Assembly: GCF_000224065.1 (NCBI RefSeq)
Contig: NZ_AFWT01000017.1
Coordinates: forward strand, 60,392 to 124,391
DNA from: Thiorhodococcus drewsii AZ1
GTDB lineage: Bacteria; Pseudomonadota; Gammaproteobacteria; Chromatiales; Chromatiaceae
Direction: 5' to 3'
DNA length: 64,000 nt
Shown: positions 47,596-57,352 of the stretch, piece by piece
Position numbering within the stretch: position 1 is the first letter of the stretch
How the letters are laid out: each line of letters starts with the position of its first letter
Made by a program: the position numbers and the translations under genes
The notes under the pieces: model-generated
Databases searched by the model: none
Told to the model about the DNA's origin: nothing
The model's input: the letters and a program-made list of their open reading frames with translations, nothing else

Positions 47596-50199
47596 TTAGG
47601 AGAGACGTCCTCTCACCCAGCCGTCGACAGACGCGAGCGCGCCCGGGATACCAGCCGGGTCGTTGCCGCCAGCCTGAGCCATATCTGGACGCCCACCGCC
47701 CTTGCCACCGACCTGGGTCGCAATCTCGCGAATCAGATCGCCGGCCTTGAAGCGGTCGGTCAGGTCCTTGGTGACGCCGGCGACCAGGCTGACCTTACCG
47801 TCCGCCTCGGTCGCAAGCACGATGACCGCAGAGCCCAGCTTGTCCTTGAGCTGATCCATGGTGGTTCGCAGGCTCTTGGGATCGGCGCCATCGAGCCGGG
47901 CGGCCAGCACCCTGACACCTTCGACGTCGCGCGCCTGCGCGGCCAGATCCTGGCCGGCCGAGCTTGCGAGCTTGCTCTTGAGCTGCTCCAGCTCCTTTTC
48001 GAGACGGCGCGCGCGCTCGACCAGTTGGACCACGCGCTCGTCGACATCCTCGCGCCCACCCTTGAGCAGACCCGCCAGACGCAGCAAACGCTCCTCGTCA
48101 GCCTCGACCCAGTCGAGCGCCGCTGCGCCCGTGATGGCCTCGATACGACGGACCCCAGCGGCAATGCCGGTTTCGTTGACGATCTTGACCAGACCGATGT
48201 CGCCGACCGCCTTGACGTGGGTGCCACCACACAGCTCGGTGGAGAAATCGCCCATGCGCAGCACGCGCACCTGATCGGCATATTTCTCGCCGAAGAGTGC
48301 CATGGCACCGGACGCCTTGGCGTCATCGAGACTCATGATTCGGGTTTCGACCAGATGGTTGGCGCGCACCTCGCGGTTGACCAGACGCTCGATCTCCAAC
48401 AGCTGCTCGCGCGAGACCGGTTCGAAGTGCGAGAAATCGAAACGCAGACGCTCTGGACCGACCAGCGAACCCTTCTGCTGGACGTGATCGCCGAGCACCT
48501 GACGTAAGGCCGCGTGCAGAAGGTGCGTGGCCGAGTGATTCAGGGCGGTTTCAAGCCGACGCTCGGCATCGACGCGCGCATCGACCCGGTCACCAACCGT
48601 CAGCGATCCTTCGAGCACGCGCCCGACGTGAATCATGACGCCGCCGCCCTTCTTCTGGGTATCGACCACCTCGAAACGGGCGGTCTCGGTGGACAGCCAG
48701 CCATGGTCGCCGACCTGGCCACCGGACTCGCCGTAGAAGGGCGTAATGTCCAGAACGACCAACCCTTCCTCGCCCGATTCGAGCGCGTCGCAGGAGACAC
48801 CGTCGCGATAGAGTGCGACAACGGTCGCCTCTTCCCGAAGACGCTCGTAGCCGCAAAAATCGGTCTCACCCTGGACCTGGATCTCCAGGGTCTGGGTGGC
48901 ACCGAACTGACTCGCCGCGCGGGCACGCTCCTTCTGTGCACCCATCGCCGACTCGAAGCCCTCCATGTCCAGCGTCAGACCACGCTCGCGAGCGATATCC
49001 GCAGTCAGGTCGGTCGGAAAGCCGTAGGTGTCGTAGAGCTTGAACACGGTCTCGCCAGGGATGCGATCACCGGATAGCCCGGCGATCGCCTCGTCCAGGA
49101 TGCGCATGCCGTGATCGAGGGTCTCGGCGAAGCGTTCCTCTTCCAGCTTGATCAGGCGCTCGACATGGGCCTGAGCGCTCTTGAGCTCCGGATAGGCATC
49201 GCCCATCTCGACGACCAGCGGCGCAACCAAACGATGGAAGAAGGGGTCGCTGCAACCGAGCCGATAACCGTGACGGATCGCCCGGCGCATGATGCGGCGC
49301 AGCACGTAGCCGCGCCCCTCGTTGCTTGGCGTCACGCCGTCGATGATGAGGAAGGCGGTCGAGCGGATGTGGTCGGCGATGACACGCAGCGATTTATCGG
49401 CCCGGTCGGCGCACCCCGTCACCTCGGCCGCCGCCTCGATCAGATGGCGGAAAAGATCGATATCGTAATTGCTGTGCACGCCCTGCTTCACGGCCGCGAG
49501 ACGCTCCAACCCCATGCCGGTGTCCACCGAGGGACGCGGCAGCGGCGTCATTTTGCCCTCGGCGTCGCGATTGAACTGCATGAAGACCAGATTCCAGATC
49601 TCGACGTAACGGTCGCCGTCCTCGTCGGGCGAGCCCGGAGGGCCGCCGGGGATCTCGGGACCGTGATCGTAGAAGATCTCGGAACAGGGACCGCAGGGTC
49701 CCGTGTCGCCCATCGACCAGAAATTGTCCTTGGCGCCACAACGCGAGAAACGTTTGGCGTCGACACCGATCTCCTTGAGCCAGATGTCGGCGGCCTCGTC
49801 GTCGTCCTCGAAGACGGTGACCCAGAGACGCTCCGGCGGCAGCGACAGCACCTGGGTCAGATACTCCCAGGCGAAACCGATGGCCTCGCGCTTGAAGTAA
49901 TCGCCGAAGCTGAAGTTACCCAGCATCTCGAAGAAGGTGTGATGACGCGCCGTGTAGCCGACATTCTCCAGGTCATTGTGCTTGCCGCCGGCACGCACGC
50001 AGCGCTGGGATGAAACAGCCCGGTTATAGGCACGCCGCTCACGTCCGAGGAACAGTTCCTTGAACTGAACCATCCCCGCATTGGTGAACAGCAGGGTCGG
50101 ATCGTTGGCCGGAACCAAGGGGCTGGAGGCAACCTCCGCGTGTTGGCGTTGCGCGAAATAGTCGAGGAAGCTCGCTCGAAGCTCTGCACTGGTGATCAT
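47596..50199 (-). CDS. alaS: Alanyl-tRNA synthetase
   Basis: An 867-residue class II synthetase: catalytic domain at the N-terminus ([39 protein letters not shown]), editing domain with the metal motifs [11 protein letters not shown] and CGGTHVKA, and a C-terminal C-Ala region starting around residue 730 ([14 protein letters not shown] at its end). Length normal. It lies just upstream of lysC and downstream of recX on the same strand. Confidence 0.97.
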   Translation of the reverse strand: MITSAELRASFLDYFAQRQHAEVASSPLVPANDPTLLFTNAGMVQFKELFLGRERRAYNRAVSSQRCVRAGGKHNDLENVGYTARHHTFFEMLGNFSFGDYFKREAIGFAWEYLTQVLSLPPERLWVTVFEDDDEAADIWLKEIGVDAKRFSRCGAKDNFWSMGDTGPCGPCSEIFYDHGPEIPGGPPGSPDEDGDRYVEIWNLVFMQFNRDAEGKMTPLPRPSVDTGMGLERLAAVKQGVHSNYDIDLFRHLIEAAAEVTGCADRADKSLRVIADHIRSTAFLIIDGVTPSNEGRGYVLRRIMRRAIRHGYRLGCSDPFFHRLVAPLVVEMGDAYPELKSAQAHVERLIKLEEERFAETLDHGMRILDEAIAGLSGDRIPGETVFKLYDTYGFPTDLTADIARERGLTLDMEGFESAMGAQKERARAASQFGATQTLEIQVQGETDFCGYERLREEATVVALYRDGVSCDALESGEEGLVVLDITPFYGESGGQVGDHGWLSTETARFEVVDTQKKGGGVMIHVGRVLEGSLTVGDRVDARVDAERRLETALNHSATHLLHAALRQVLGDHVQQKGSLVGPERLRFDFSHFEPVSREQLLEIERLVNREVRANHLVETRIMSLDDAKASGAMALFGEKYADQVRVLRMGDFSTELCGGTHVKAVGDIGLVKIVNETGIAAGVRRIEAITGAAALDWVEADEERLLRLAGLLKGGREDVDERVVQLVERARRLEKELEQLKSKLASSAGQDLAAQARDVEGVRVLAARLDGADPKSLRTTMDQLKDKLGSAVIVLATEADGKVSLVAGVTKDLTDRFKAGDLIREIATQVGGKGGGRPDMAQAGGNDPAGIPGALASVDGWVRGRLS

Positions 50200-50238
50200 G
50201 GAGAAATCTCGAATGGACCGCTCGTCGAAAGGGCCCGG

Positions 50239-50721
50239 TCAGTCATTCCAGCGCAACAGACGCCGGATGGATTCGGTGGGAAACCCGCGCTGCGCGAGAA
50301 AACGCGCCCGCCGGGCGAAATCGGCGCGGTCCTCGGGCGGCTCGGCGCCGAAGCGCCGGTCGCAGACTGCAGCCAGACGCGCCTCCAAGGTCTCGTTCGA
50401 GACCTGAAGGCAGCGGTCGATCAATTCATCGGCGACACCCTTGTGGCGCAGCTCGCTGCGGATACGCAAAGGACCGAAGCCCTTCTCGATCCGCTCCTCG
50501 ACATAGCGTTCGGCAAGACGCCTCTCGTCGATTGCACCCTCGCGTTCGAGCGGAATCAGCGCCTCGCGAATCACCGAGTCCTCGAAGCCGCGAACGGCGA
50601 GCTTCTGCTCCAGCTCTAGGCGAGAGTGCTCGCGCCCGGCCAGCAGACGCAGTGCCTGCTGACGGGCGGCGACGATTGGATCCGTCGCTGTCGAATGTCC
50701 AGCCTGGGCGCTCAGAATCAC
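50239..50721 (-). CDS. recX: Regulatory protein RecX
   Basis: A 160-residue helical RecX, an inhibitor of RecA filament growth. The repeated helix pattern is visible: [39 protein letters not shown] and [14 protein letters not shown]. The start is a GTG at 50721 overlapping the recA stop by 4 bases (GTGA), so recX depends on recA translation. Confidence 0.94.
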   Translation of the reverse strand: MILSAQAGHSTATDPIVAARQQALRLLAGREHSRLELEQKLAVRGFEDSVIREALIPLEREGAIDERRLAERYVEERIEKGFGPLRIRSELRHKGVADELIDRCLQVSNETLEARLAAVCDRRFGAEPPEDRADFARRARFLAQRGFPTESIRRLLRWND

Positions 50722-51758
50722 TCCTCCGGGAGCGTCTCGGGGCTCTCTTCAGCCGCTTCGTCAACCACTTTGGGCAACAGCTTCTCGCGAATCTTGGCCT
50801 CGATCGCCTGGGCAATCTCGGGATGTTCGAGCAGAAAGTTGCGGGCATTATCCTTGCCTTGACCGACGCGGTTGCCCTCATAGCTGTACCAGGCGCCCGA
50901 CTTCTCGACGAAGCCCTCTTTGACGCCCAGATCGATGATCTCACCCTCGCGCGAAATACCCTGACCATAGAGGATGTCGAACTCGGCCTGCCTGAATGGC
51001 GGGGCCACCTTGTTCTTGACCACCTTGACCTTGGTCTCGTTCCCGACAACCTCATCGCCCTTCTTGATGCTGCCGGTGCGACGGATATCCAAACGCACCG
51101 AGGCATAGAATTTGAGCGCGTTACCACCGGTGGTGGTCTCGGGCGAACCGAACATGACGCCGATCTTCATCCGGATCTGGTTGATGAAGATGACGCAGCA
51201 GTTGGAGCGCTTGATGTTGGCCGTCAGCTTGCGCAGCGCCTGCGACATGAGGCGCGCCTGCAATCCGACGTGCGAATCGCCCATCTCGCCCTCGATCTCG
51301 GCCTTGGGCGTCAGTGCCGCGACCGAGTCGATCACGACGATGTCGACCGCATTGGAGCGCACCAGCATGTCGGTGATCTCCAGGGCCTGCTCGCCGGTGT
51401 CCGGCTGCGAGACCAGCAGATCGTTCATGTTGACGCCAAGCTTTTCGGCATAGACCGCATCGAGCGCGTGCTCGGCATCGACGAAAGCCGCCGTACCGCC
51501 GAGACGCTGGCACTCGGCAACGACGTGCAGCGTCAGGGTCGTCTTGCCCGAGGACTCCGGACCATAGATCTCGATCACGCGCCCCTTGGGAACGCCGCCG
51601 ATACCCAGCGCGAGATCCAGCCCAAGCGAGCCGGTGGAGATGGCCTCCACGTTGCGCACGGCACCGGCGTCACCCATCCGCATGACCGAGCCCTTGCCGA
51701 ACTGCTTCTCGATCTGGCCCAGGGCCGCAGCCAGCGCCTTTTTGCGGTTCTCGTCCAT
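50718..51758 (-). CDS. recA: Recombinase RecA
   Basis: A 346-residue recombinase with Walker [10 protein letters not shown] at about 66-74, Walker B VIDSVAAL and the L2 segment [20 protein letters not shown]. It drives strand exchange and LexA cleavage. The ATG at 51758 gives the standard MDENRKKAL start. No canonical LexA box was recognised in 51759-51936. Confidence 0.98.
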   Translation of the reverse strand: MDENRKKALAAALGQIEKQFGKGSVMRMGDAGAVRNVEAISTGSLGLDLALGIGGVPKGRVIEIYGPESSGKTTLTLHVVAECQRLGGTAAFVDAEHALDAVYAEKLGVNMNDLLVSQPDTGEQALEITDMLVRSNAVDIVVIDSVAALTPKAEIEGEMGDSHVGLQARLMSQALRKLTANIKRSNCCVIFINQIRMKIGVMFGSPETTTGGNALKFYASVRLDIRRTGSIKKGDEVVGNETKVKVVKNKVAPPFRQAEFDILYGQGISREGEIIDLGVKEGFVEKSGAWYSYEGNRVGQGKDNARNFLLEHPEIAQAIEAKIREKLLPKVVDEAAEESPETLPEE

Positions 51759-51936
51759 TCGATCTCCGTTAGATTCAGTTCGCTTCTGCCCGGTATTGGT
51801 CTGCTTCTTGGATCGCACTCTGATAACCGTGGCGCGCGCTCGACGCCCATGAAAACGGTGAATTATGGCATAGCTGGAGCGTGTGCGTCATATCCTGCGA
51901 TGAGCGGACAAAAGCCCTCGCGCAAAGAACCAGCGC

Positions 51937-52446
51937 TCACCCATGCGCCGCCAGCAGATCGAAGAGCCGCTGCAGAGCGACACGCACCGTCTCCCGCCGC
52001 ACCGCCTCGCGATCCCCACCGAATCGACAGCAGTCGGCCAGAACCCCTTCACCGGGAACACCCCAGGCGATCCAAACGGTACCGACCGGTTTCTCCTGCG
52101 TACCGCCACCAGGTCCGGCGATGCCGCTCACGGCCAAGGCGACCTGGGCGCGACTGCGGCCCAGCGCCCCGGCAACCATCTCCATCACCACCGCCTCACT
52201 GACCGCACCATGCCGCGCAAGGGTCTCCTCGCGCACGCCCAGCATCTCTTGCTTGGCGGCGTTGCTGTAGGTGACGAAGCCACGATCGAACCAGGCGCTG
52301 CTGCCGGCAACATCCGTGACGCACTTGGCGATCCAGCCACCCGTACAGGACTCGGCGCAGGCCAGCATCAGCGCGCGCGCAGTCAGACGCTCGCCGATAC
52401 GGGCAGCAATCGTCTCGAACCCAAGGTCGGTGCTCTGTTCTATCAT
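51937..52446 (-). CDS. Nicotinamide-nucleotide amidase (CinA C-terminal type)
   Basis: A 169-residue CinA-C/PncC protein that deamidates NMN. Visible are LMLACAESCTGGWIAKCVTD, GFVTYSNAAKQEMLGV and AVSGIAGPGGGTQEKPVGTV, all family hallmarks including the SCTGG active-site region. Start at 52446 (MIEQSTDLGF) was chosen over upstream ATG. It precedes recA on the same strand, a common pairing. Confidence 0.93.
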   Translation of the reverse strand: MIEQSTDLGFETIAARIGERLTARALMLACAESCTGGWIAKCVTDVAGSSAWFDRGFVTYSNAAKQEMLGVREETLARHGAVSEAVVMEMVAGALGRSRAQVALAVSGIAGPGGGTQEKPVGTVWIAWGVPGEGVLADCCRFGGDREAVRRETVRVALQRLFDLLAAHG

Positions 52447-52580
52447 CGGGCGCGAGTGTCGCCGAACTCGGAGGTCGAGACAATCCCATGCGTGGAAATC
52501 GCCTGGATCGACCCACACATCCGGCGACGATGGTCTCAATTCCGCCATCCGGCGACGAACCGAAGGAGCCCCGATAACCG

Positions 52581-52862
52581 ATGAGCGATTTAGAGATTCG
52601 GTGCGAGCACAAGCCCTCTCCCGCCAAGCTGGAGGTCATGGGCGTGGACGACTGGCCGATCTGGAAGAAGGAGGTCTCGACCTTCCCCTGGCAGTACAGC
52701 CAAACCGAGACCTGTTACGTGGTTAGAGGACGTTTCAGCGTCACCCCCGAGGGCGGCGAGCCCGCAAGCTTCACGCGCGGGGACCTCGTCACCTTCCCCG
52801 CCGGACTCTCCTGCACCTGGGAGATTCAAGAGCCGGTCGAAAAGCACTATCGACTCGACTGA
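52581..52862 (+). CDS. Cupin-domain protein (EutQ/DUF861 type)
   Basis: A 93-residue single cupin domain. Key features are WPIWKKEVSTFPWQY, QTETCYVVRGRFSVTPEGGE (first cupin motif, with Thr-Glu-Thr) and FTRGDLVTFPAGLSCTWEIQ (second motif). The first motif lacks the usual pair of histidines, so a metal enzyme role is doubtful. Divergent from cinA and upstream of the DUF302 gene by 61 bases. Confidence 0.85.
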   Translation: MSDLEIRCEHKPSPAKLEVMGVDDWPIWKKEVSTFPWQYSQTETCYVVRGRFSVTPEGGEPASFTRGDLVTFPAGLSCTWEIQEPVEKHYRLD

Positions 52863-52923
52863 GCCACACCGACCGCAAGCCCCTATCCCCCGACAACGAA
52901 AACGACGACGAGAGAGGATCACC

Positions 52924-53406
52924 ATGCGCACCCTACCCTGGCTCACCCTGTTCCTGATGCTACTGCAGTCGCCCGCCCAGGCGAGCGACATGACGATCGC
53001 CGACACGGTGGTCAAGCTGCCATTGGCCGAGGACGTCACCATGGACGACGCGGTCGATTCCATGCTGCTTCGCGCCAACGCGCTCAATTTCAAGCTGGTC
53101 GCCCGACTGCCGCTGTCCAAGGAGCTGGATGCCATGGGCGTTCCCAGCAAGCATATTGAGATCTTCCAGTTCTGCGACGCCCGAATTGCGGCCCGAATGC
53201 TCAAGGCGAACCTGGATTTCTCGGCCTATCTGCCCTGTCGCATCACACTCATCCAGGATCAGGACGGCAAGCCCTGGCTGGTCACGCTCGATTTGGACCC
53301 GGTGATCGGCATGGCCGACCTGCCGCCCGAACTCAAGGAACTGGCCACCAAGGTGCGCGACACTATGATTGAGATCATGCACGCGGGCGCCAATGGAGAC
53401 CTCTGA
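52924..53406 (+). CDS. DUF302-domain protein, exported
   Basis: A 160-residue protein with a signal peptide (LPWLTLFLMLLQSPAQA) and a DUF302 domain (DDAVDSMLLRANALNFKLVA, HIEIFQFCDARIAARMLKAN, LPCRITLIQDQDGKPWLVTL). DUF302 proteins are common in sulfur and haem-rich bacteria; function is unknown. The next gene, a ferredoxin reductase, starts 4 bases after its stop, so the pair is an operon. Confidence 0.88.
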   Translation: MRTLPWLTLFLMLLQSPAQASDMTIADTVVKLPLAEDVTMDDAVDSMLLRANALNFKLVARLPLSKELDAMGVPSKHIEIFQFCDARIAARMLKANLDFSAYLPCRITLIQDQDGKPWLVTLDLDPVIGMADLPPELKELATKVRDTMIEIMHAGANGDL

Positions 53407-53409
53407 GCC

Positions 53410-54879
53410 ATGAGCTATCTCAGCCTCTCGCGGGCCGCGCGGCTAGCGGGCATCACGCGATCCGAACTCCAATGCCGCATCCGCAGAGGCGAGATCCAAA
53501 CCTTCGAGGGATCGATCGCGGTCGAGGATCTGCTCCGGGCCTTTCCCTCGACCCGTCTCGACGACGACTCGGCACTGGAACGTGTCGAGCGCATCAAGCG
53601 CGAGGCCCTGCCCAAGCGCGAGGAGACTGAGACGAGGCTCCCGGACGCTCAGGTCCTGGTCGCACGCCTGCACGGTCTGAGCGAAGGTCTCGCGAACCGC
53701 ATCGCCGAGCTGGATGCGACAAAGGCGTTGCTCGACGAGACCAGCGAGCGCCTGACGGGGCTTGCCGACCTCTCGTCGAGCGATCTACCAGACGCTCTGG
53801 ACGCTACGCGTGACTGGCTCGTGGAGCGTCGACGCCAACTCGACGCGGACGACACCTCCAGCAATCGGACCAGACTCTTCGTCAACGACACCTTTCTGCG
53901 CATCATGGCCGCCAACGTCAAACTCATCCCAAGCGGACACGACTTCTTCGTCGAGGGCAACGAATCCATCCTCGACGCCTCGGTACGCGCCGGACTCAAA
54001 ATGAACTACGGCTGTTCCAGCGGCAACTGTGGCGACTGTAAAGCCCGTGTCGTCAGCGGTGAGACCTGGCGGATCCGCGATCACGACTATCTGTTGAGCG
54101 AGCGCGAAAAGGCGATGGGCTACATCCTCACCTGTTCGCACACCGCAGTGACCGACCTCGTGATCGAGGCCGCCGAGGCCAACAAGGTCACGGACCTGCC
54201 GCACCAGCGCATTCGCGCCAGCGTACGCACCATCGACCGACGCTCGCCGACCCTCATCTCGCTTCAGCTGCGGACACCGCGCACCCAGACCCTGCGGTTC
54301 ATGGCCGGGCAGCGGGTGCAACTGACCTTGGCTAACGGCGAGAGTCGGGAATTGCCGATCGCGAGCTGTCCGTGCAACGGACGCAACCTCTGGTTTCTGA
54401 TTCGACGCGGGGCGGACGCCTTCTCGACGGCCATCTTCGATACAGTGAAACAGGGGCAGAACCTGGAGATCGCAGGCCCGCACGGCACCTTCATCCTCAC
54501 CGAGGACACCACGGACCCAGCCGTTTTCATCGCATTCGACGAGGGGATCGCTCCGATCAAGAGCCTGATCGAGCACGCCATCTCGATCGACATGATCGAG
54601 TCATTCGCACTCTATTGGGAGACGCGCCAGCCAGAGGGACATCACGAATCGGGCTGGTGTCGCGCCCTGCGCGACGCGCTGGGCAACTTCGAATTCATAC
54701 CGAGCACCGGCGATGCGCCGGAGCAGATCGCAGACCAAATCGCACAGGGGCGGATAGATCGCGACCGGCACCGCTTCTACATCGCCGGCCCGGCCGAGCT
54801 GGTCGGACGGATGATCTCGCGATTGACTGAGATGGGAATACCGGAGGAGAGAATCGCCTCCGAACGCTTGGAGGACTGA
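53410..54879 (+). CDS. Fusion of HTH-like, 2Fe-2S ferredoxin and FNR-type reductase domains
   Basis: A 489-residue protein with three parts. Residues 1-45 resemble a MerR/AlpA-type DNA-binding helix-turn-helix (SLSRAARLAGITRSELQCRI). After a coiled-coil-like linker, residues about 155-250 are a plant-type 2Fe-2S ferredoxin with C-x4-C-x2-C in YGCSSGNCGDCKARV and a last Cys in ILTCSHT. Residues about 260-485 are an FAD/NAD(P) reductase module (MAGQRVQLTLANGESRELPI, FIAFDEGIAPIKSLIEHAI, FYIAGPAELVGRMISRL). It should shuttle electrons between NAD(P)H and the Fe-S centre. The HTH part could be a protein-interaction domain instead. It pairs with an exported DUF302 protein. Confidence 0.85.
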   Translation: MSYLSLSRAARLAGITRSELQCRIRRGEIQTFEGSIAVEDLLRAFPSTRLDDDSALERVERIKREALPKREETETRLPDAQVLVARLHGLSEGLANRIAELDATKALLDETSERLTGLADLSSSDLPDALDATRDWLVERRRQLDADDTSSNRTRLFVNDTFLRIMAANVKLIPSGHDFFVEGNESILDASVRAGLKMNYGCSSGNCGDCKARVVSGETWRIRDHDYLLSEREKAMGYILTCSHTAVTDLVIEAAEANKVTDLPHQRIRASVRTIDRRSPTLISLQLRTPRTQTLRFMAGQRVQLTLANGESRELPIASCPCNGRNLWFLIRRGADAFSTAIFDTVKQGQNLEIAGPHGTFILTEDTTDPAVFIAFDEGIAPIKSLIEHAISIDMIESFALYWETRQPEGHHESGWCRALRDALGNFEFIPSTGDAPEQIADQIAQGRIDRDRHRFYIAGPAELVGRMISRLTEMGIPEERIASERLED

Positions 54880-54885
54880 TCGTCC

Positions 54886-55068
54886 TCAGGCTGCTTGCGG
54901 TCTAGCCGCTTCGGGCGGCAAAAACACGGTGCCTTTGCCAAAGCGATTGACGGCCAGATCACGCACCCAGGACGGGGCGTCCGCATAGAGCCGGATATAG
55001 ATATAGCCAAGATCGCCGCGCACCATGGACGCGACCCAGCGCTCCAGTTCCTGTTGTTTATTGTCCAT
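54886..55068 (-). CDS. Small conserved hypothetical protein
   Basis: A 60-residue soluble protein, MDNKQQELERWVASMVRGDL onward, with LGYIYIRLYADAPSWVRDLA in the middle. No known domain or membrane segment. ATG 55068 was preferred to 55083. It lies on the minus strand, convergent with the reductase fusion gene. Confidence 0.6.
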   Translation of the reverse strand: MDNKQQELERWVASMVRGDLGYIYIRLYADAPSWVRDLAVNRFGKGTVFLPPEAARPQAA

Positions 55069-55254
55069 CACTGCACACTCCACTCAGACCCTAATACATT
55101 CCCCAACGCCATAAGCGCGGGCTCGGGATCAATTGGGTATCCACTGCTTCACCCACTGCGGCAACCACGCCATTTATTACCTAGATTCCCTTCTTTCCTC
55201 CTGAGTATGCACGAAACGACGCCAATTCAACAGACCGTGAACCGAAAGAAATCC

Positions 55255-56007
55255 TCAGGATTCCTGCCGTTGAAGCAACAACATGTAGTTCACCCCGAGC
55301 CAGCGGCTGTAACTGAAACCGCGTGTCAATGGATTGACCCGCACACCCGTCTCATGGAGCAGGTCGAATTGATCGCCCAGATATTCCCGTACCATCTTCG
55401 GTGGAACCAACTTGCGGTAATGGTGCGTCCCACGCGGCAGCCAGCGCAGAATATATTCGGCCCCAAGTATGGCGATCACATAGGCGGCAGGGGTGCGATT
55501 GATGCTGGCGACGAACATCGTGCCGCCGGGCTCGACCAGCCGACCGCAGTCGGCCAGAAAATCGGGCAGGCAGTCGACGTGCTCGACCACCTCCATATTG
55601 AGCACCACATCGAAACGCAGCCCCTCGTCGACCAGTCGATCGACACTCGCCACGCGGTAGTCGATTGAGAGGCCGCTGGACTGCGCATGGAGGCGCGCCA
55701 CGGCAATATTTTTCTCGGTCACGTCGACCCCGGTCACCTCGGCACCCAGACGCGCCATCGACTCGCTCAGGATGCCGCCACCACAGCCGACGTCGAGCAC
55801 GCGCACCCCATCGAGCGGGCGCTCCTGTGCCGGATCCAACCCCAGATCGGTGGCAACCCGCTCGCGGATATAGGCCACCCGAAAGACATTGAGCCGATGC
55901 AGCGGCCAGAAGGGGCCTTCGACATCCCACCAACGGTGTGCGAGACGTTCGTAATAGGCCACCTCATCGGAATCGACGCTGGACGCACTCACGTGGGTCG
56001 AGGTCAT
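55255..56007 (-). CDS. ubiG: Ubiquinone biosynthesis O-methyltransferase UbiG
   Basis: A 250-residue class I methyltransferase that makes both O-methylations in ubiquinone synthesis. Visible: EVAYYERLAHRWWDVEGPFW, motif I VLDVGCGGGILSESMARLGA, VTGVDVTEKNIAVARLHA, VVEHVDCLPDFL and NRTPAAYVIAILGAEYIL followed by the THHYRKLVPP segment typical of UbiG. ATG 56007 gives the family N-terminus MTSTHVSASSVDSDEVAYYE. Confidence 0.95.
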   Translation of the reverse strand: MTSTHVSASSVDSDEVAYYERLAHRWWDVEGPFWPLHRLNVFRVAYIRERVATDLGLDPAQERPLDGVRVLDVGCGGGILSESMARLGAEVTGVDVTEKNIAVARLHAQSSGLSIDYRVASVDRLVDEGLRFDVVLNMEVVEHVDCLPDFLADCGRLVEPGGTMFVASINRTPAAYVIAILGAEYILRWLPRGTHHYRKLVPPKMVREYLGDQFDLLHETGVRVNPLTRGFSYSRWLGVNYMLLLQRQES

Positions 56008-56160
56008 AAGACGGGCTCCTGTGCGAGAATGTGAGACCAGAACGCATCCTTGAACCGCCAAGCGTTCAAAGCACATCGGTCAGAAAAAAGACGGCGGCAA
56101 AGCGCGCAATCCGGTGCGCGCTCGCCAATCAGATAGCGGATCTCGACACGAATCCAAGGC

Positions 56161-57246
56161 TCAGGATTCGGGTGCGACCGCTGCCAGATAATCGCGCGAC
56201 TGCATCTCGATCAGACGACTGATCAGGCGCTCGTGCGCAAAATCCTTCATCCCGCCCTCATAGAGCTGAGCGACCGGCGCGGCGGCCGACATAATCAGCT
56301 TGACACGCTGGTCGTAGAACTCGTCGACCAGATGCAGAAAGCGCCGTGACGCATCATCCTGCTTCTGTCCGAGCAGCGGCACGCCGGACAGCAGCACCGT
56401 ATGGTACTCGCGGGCAATCTCGATATAGTCCGACGCCGAGCGCATGGTCCCGCACAGGGCCGCGAAATCGAACCAGGCCACGTCCATGCCCAGACCGCGC
56501 ACCGGGAAGGACCGTCCATTCACCTGGAAATCGCTGGCCCCCACTTCATGCCCACCGGTCAGCCGATGGAAATACTCGGCGAGATGACGCTCGCCATCCT
56601 CTGTGTCGAGGAAGAAGACGCCCTCCTCGGCCAGGGCGCGTAAACGGTAGTCCGTTCCGCCATCCAGCTCGAACACCCGGGTGTGCTCCTTGAGCAGATC
56701 GATGGCCGGCAGGAACAACTGCCGCTGCAGACCATTGCGATAGAGATCGTCCGGGGCCGTGTTCGCCGTCGTCACCAGCGTCACGCCACGCGAGAAGAGC
56801 GCCTTCAGCAGGCCGTGCAGCAGCATCGCATCGGTGATATCGGTCACCAGGAATTCGTCGAGACAGAGCACCCGCGCCTCGGCCCTAAGCCGATCGGCCA
56901 CCACCTCCAGCGGATCCGGCTGCTTGGGCAGACGCGACATGATGTCGTGGACCTCGCGCATGAAGTGATGGAAATGGATCCGACGCTTTCCGGCCAGTTC
57001 CAGATCCTCCATGAACCAATCCATCAAATAGGTCTTGCCGCGCCCCACGCCACCCCAGAAATAGAGCCCCCGAACCGGTGCCACAGGGCCGGAGATGCGG
57101 TTGCGGATCTGTCCCAGCAAACCGCGACGCGGCTCGACAGGCGGCTCGCGGACGAGCGTGCAATGCAGCGATAAAAGAAGGTCGGCGGCCTGCTGCTGAA
57201 CGCTGTCGAGTGGCTTGAAGGGCTTTTTGCAAATACTGTCGGTCAT
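56161..57246 (-). CDS. zapE: Cell division protein ZapE (AFG1-type ATPase)
   Basis: A 361-residue AAA ATPase with Walker A YFWGGVGRGKTYLMDWF, HFHHFMREVHDIMSRL, Walker B LCLDEFLVTDITDAMLLHGL and the sensor region FSRGVTLVTTANTAPDDLYR. It belongs to AFG1/ZapE proteins linked to Z-ring function. ATG 57246 gives MTDSICKKPF; an upstream ATG at 57255 is possible. It is upstream of ubiG on the same strand with a 153-base gap. Confidence 0.93.
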   Translation of the reverse strand: MTDSICKKPFKPLDSVQQQAADLLLSLHCTLVREPPVEPRRGLLGQIRNRISGPVAPVRGLYFWGGVGRGKTYLMDWFMEDLELAGKRRIHFHHFMREVHDIMSRLPKQPDPLEVVADRLRAEARVLCLDEFLVTDITDAMLLHGLLKALFSRGVTLVTTANTAPDDLYRNGLQRQLFLPAIDLLKEHTRVFELDGGTDYRLRALAEEGVFFLDTEDGERHLAEYFHRLTGGHEVGASDFQVNGRSFPVRGLGMDVAWFDFAALCGTMRSASDYIEIAREYHTVLLSGVPLLGQKQDDASRRFLHLVDEFYDQRVKLIMSAAAPVAQLYEGGMKDFAHERLISRLIEMQSRDYLAAVAPES

Positions 57247-57352
57247 GAGCTGCAATCGGGTGTACCAACGTCAGCGCCCGCCCCGATGGGATGCGAGCGC
57301 GTGCGTTGGAAGGTGAAAGGAAACAGTGGGCCGCGCGGAAGGATGAATCGCG

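Noticed and set aside
51759..51936. LexA box upstream of recA
   Set aside because: No CTGT-N8-ACAG pattern was found in this stretch, though a divergent site cannot be excluded.
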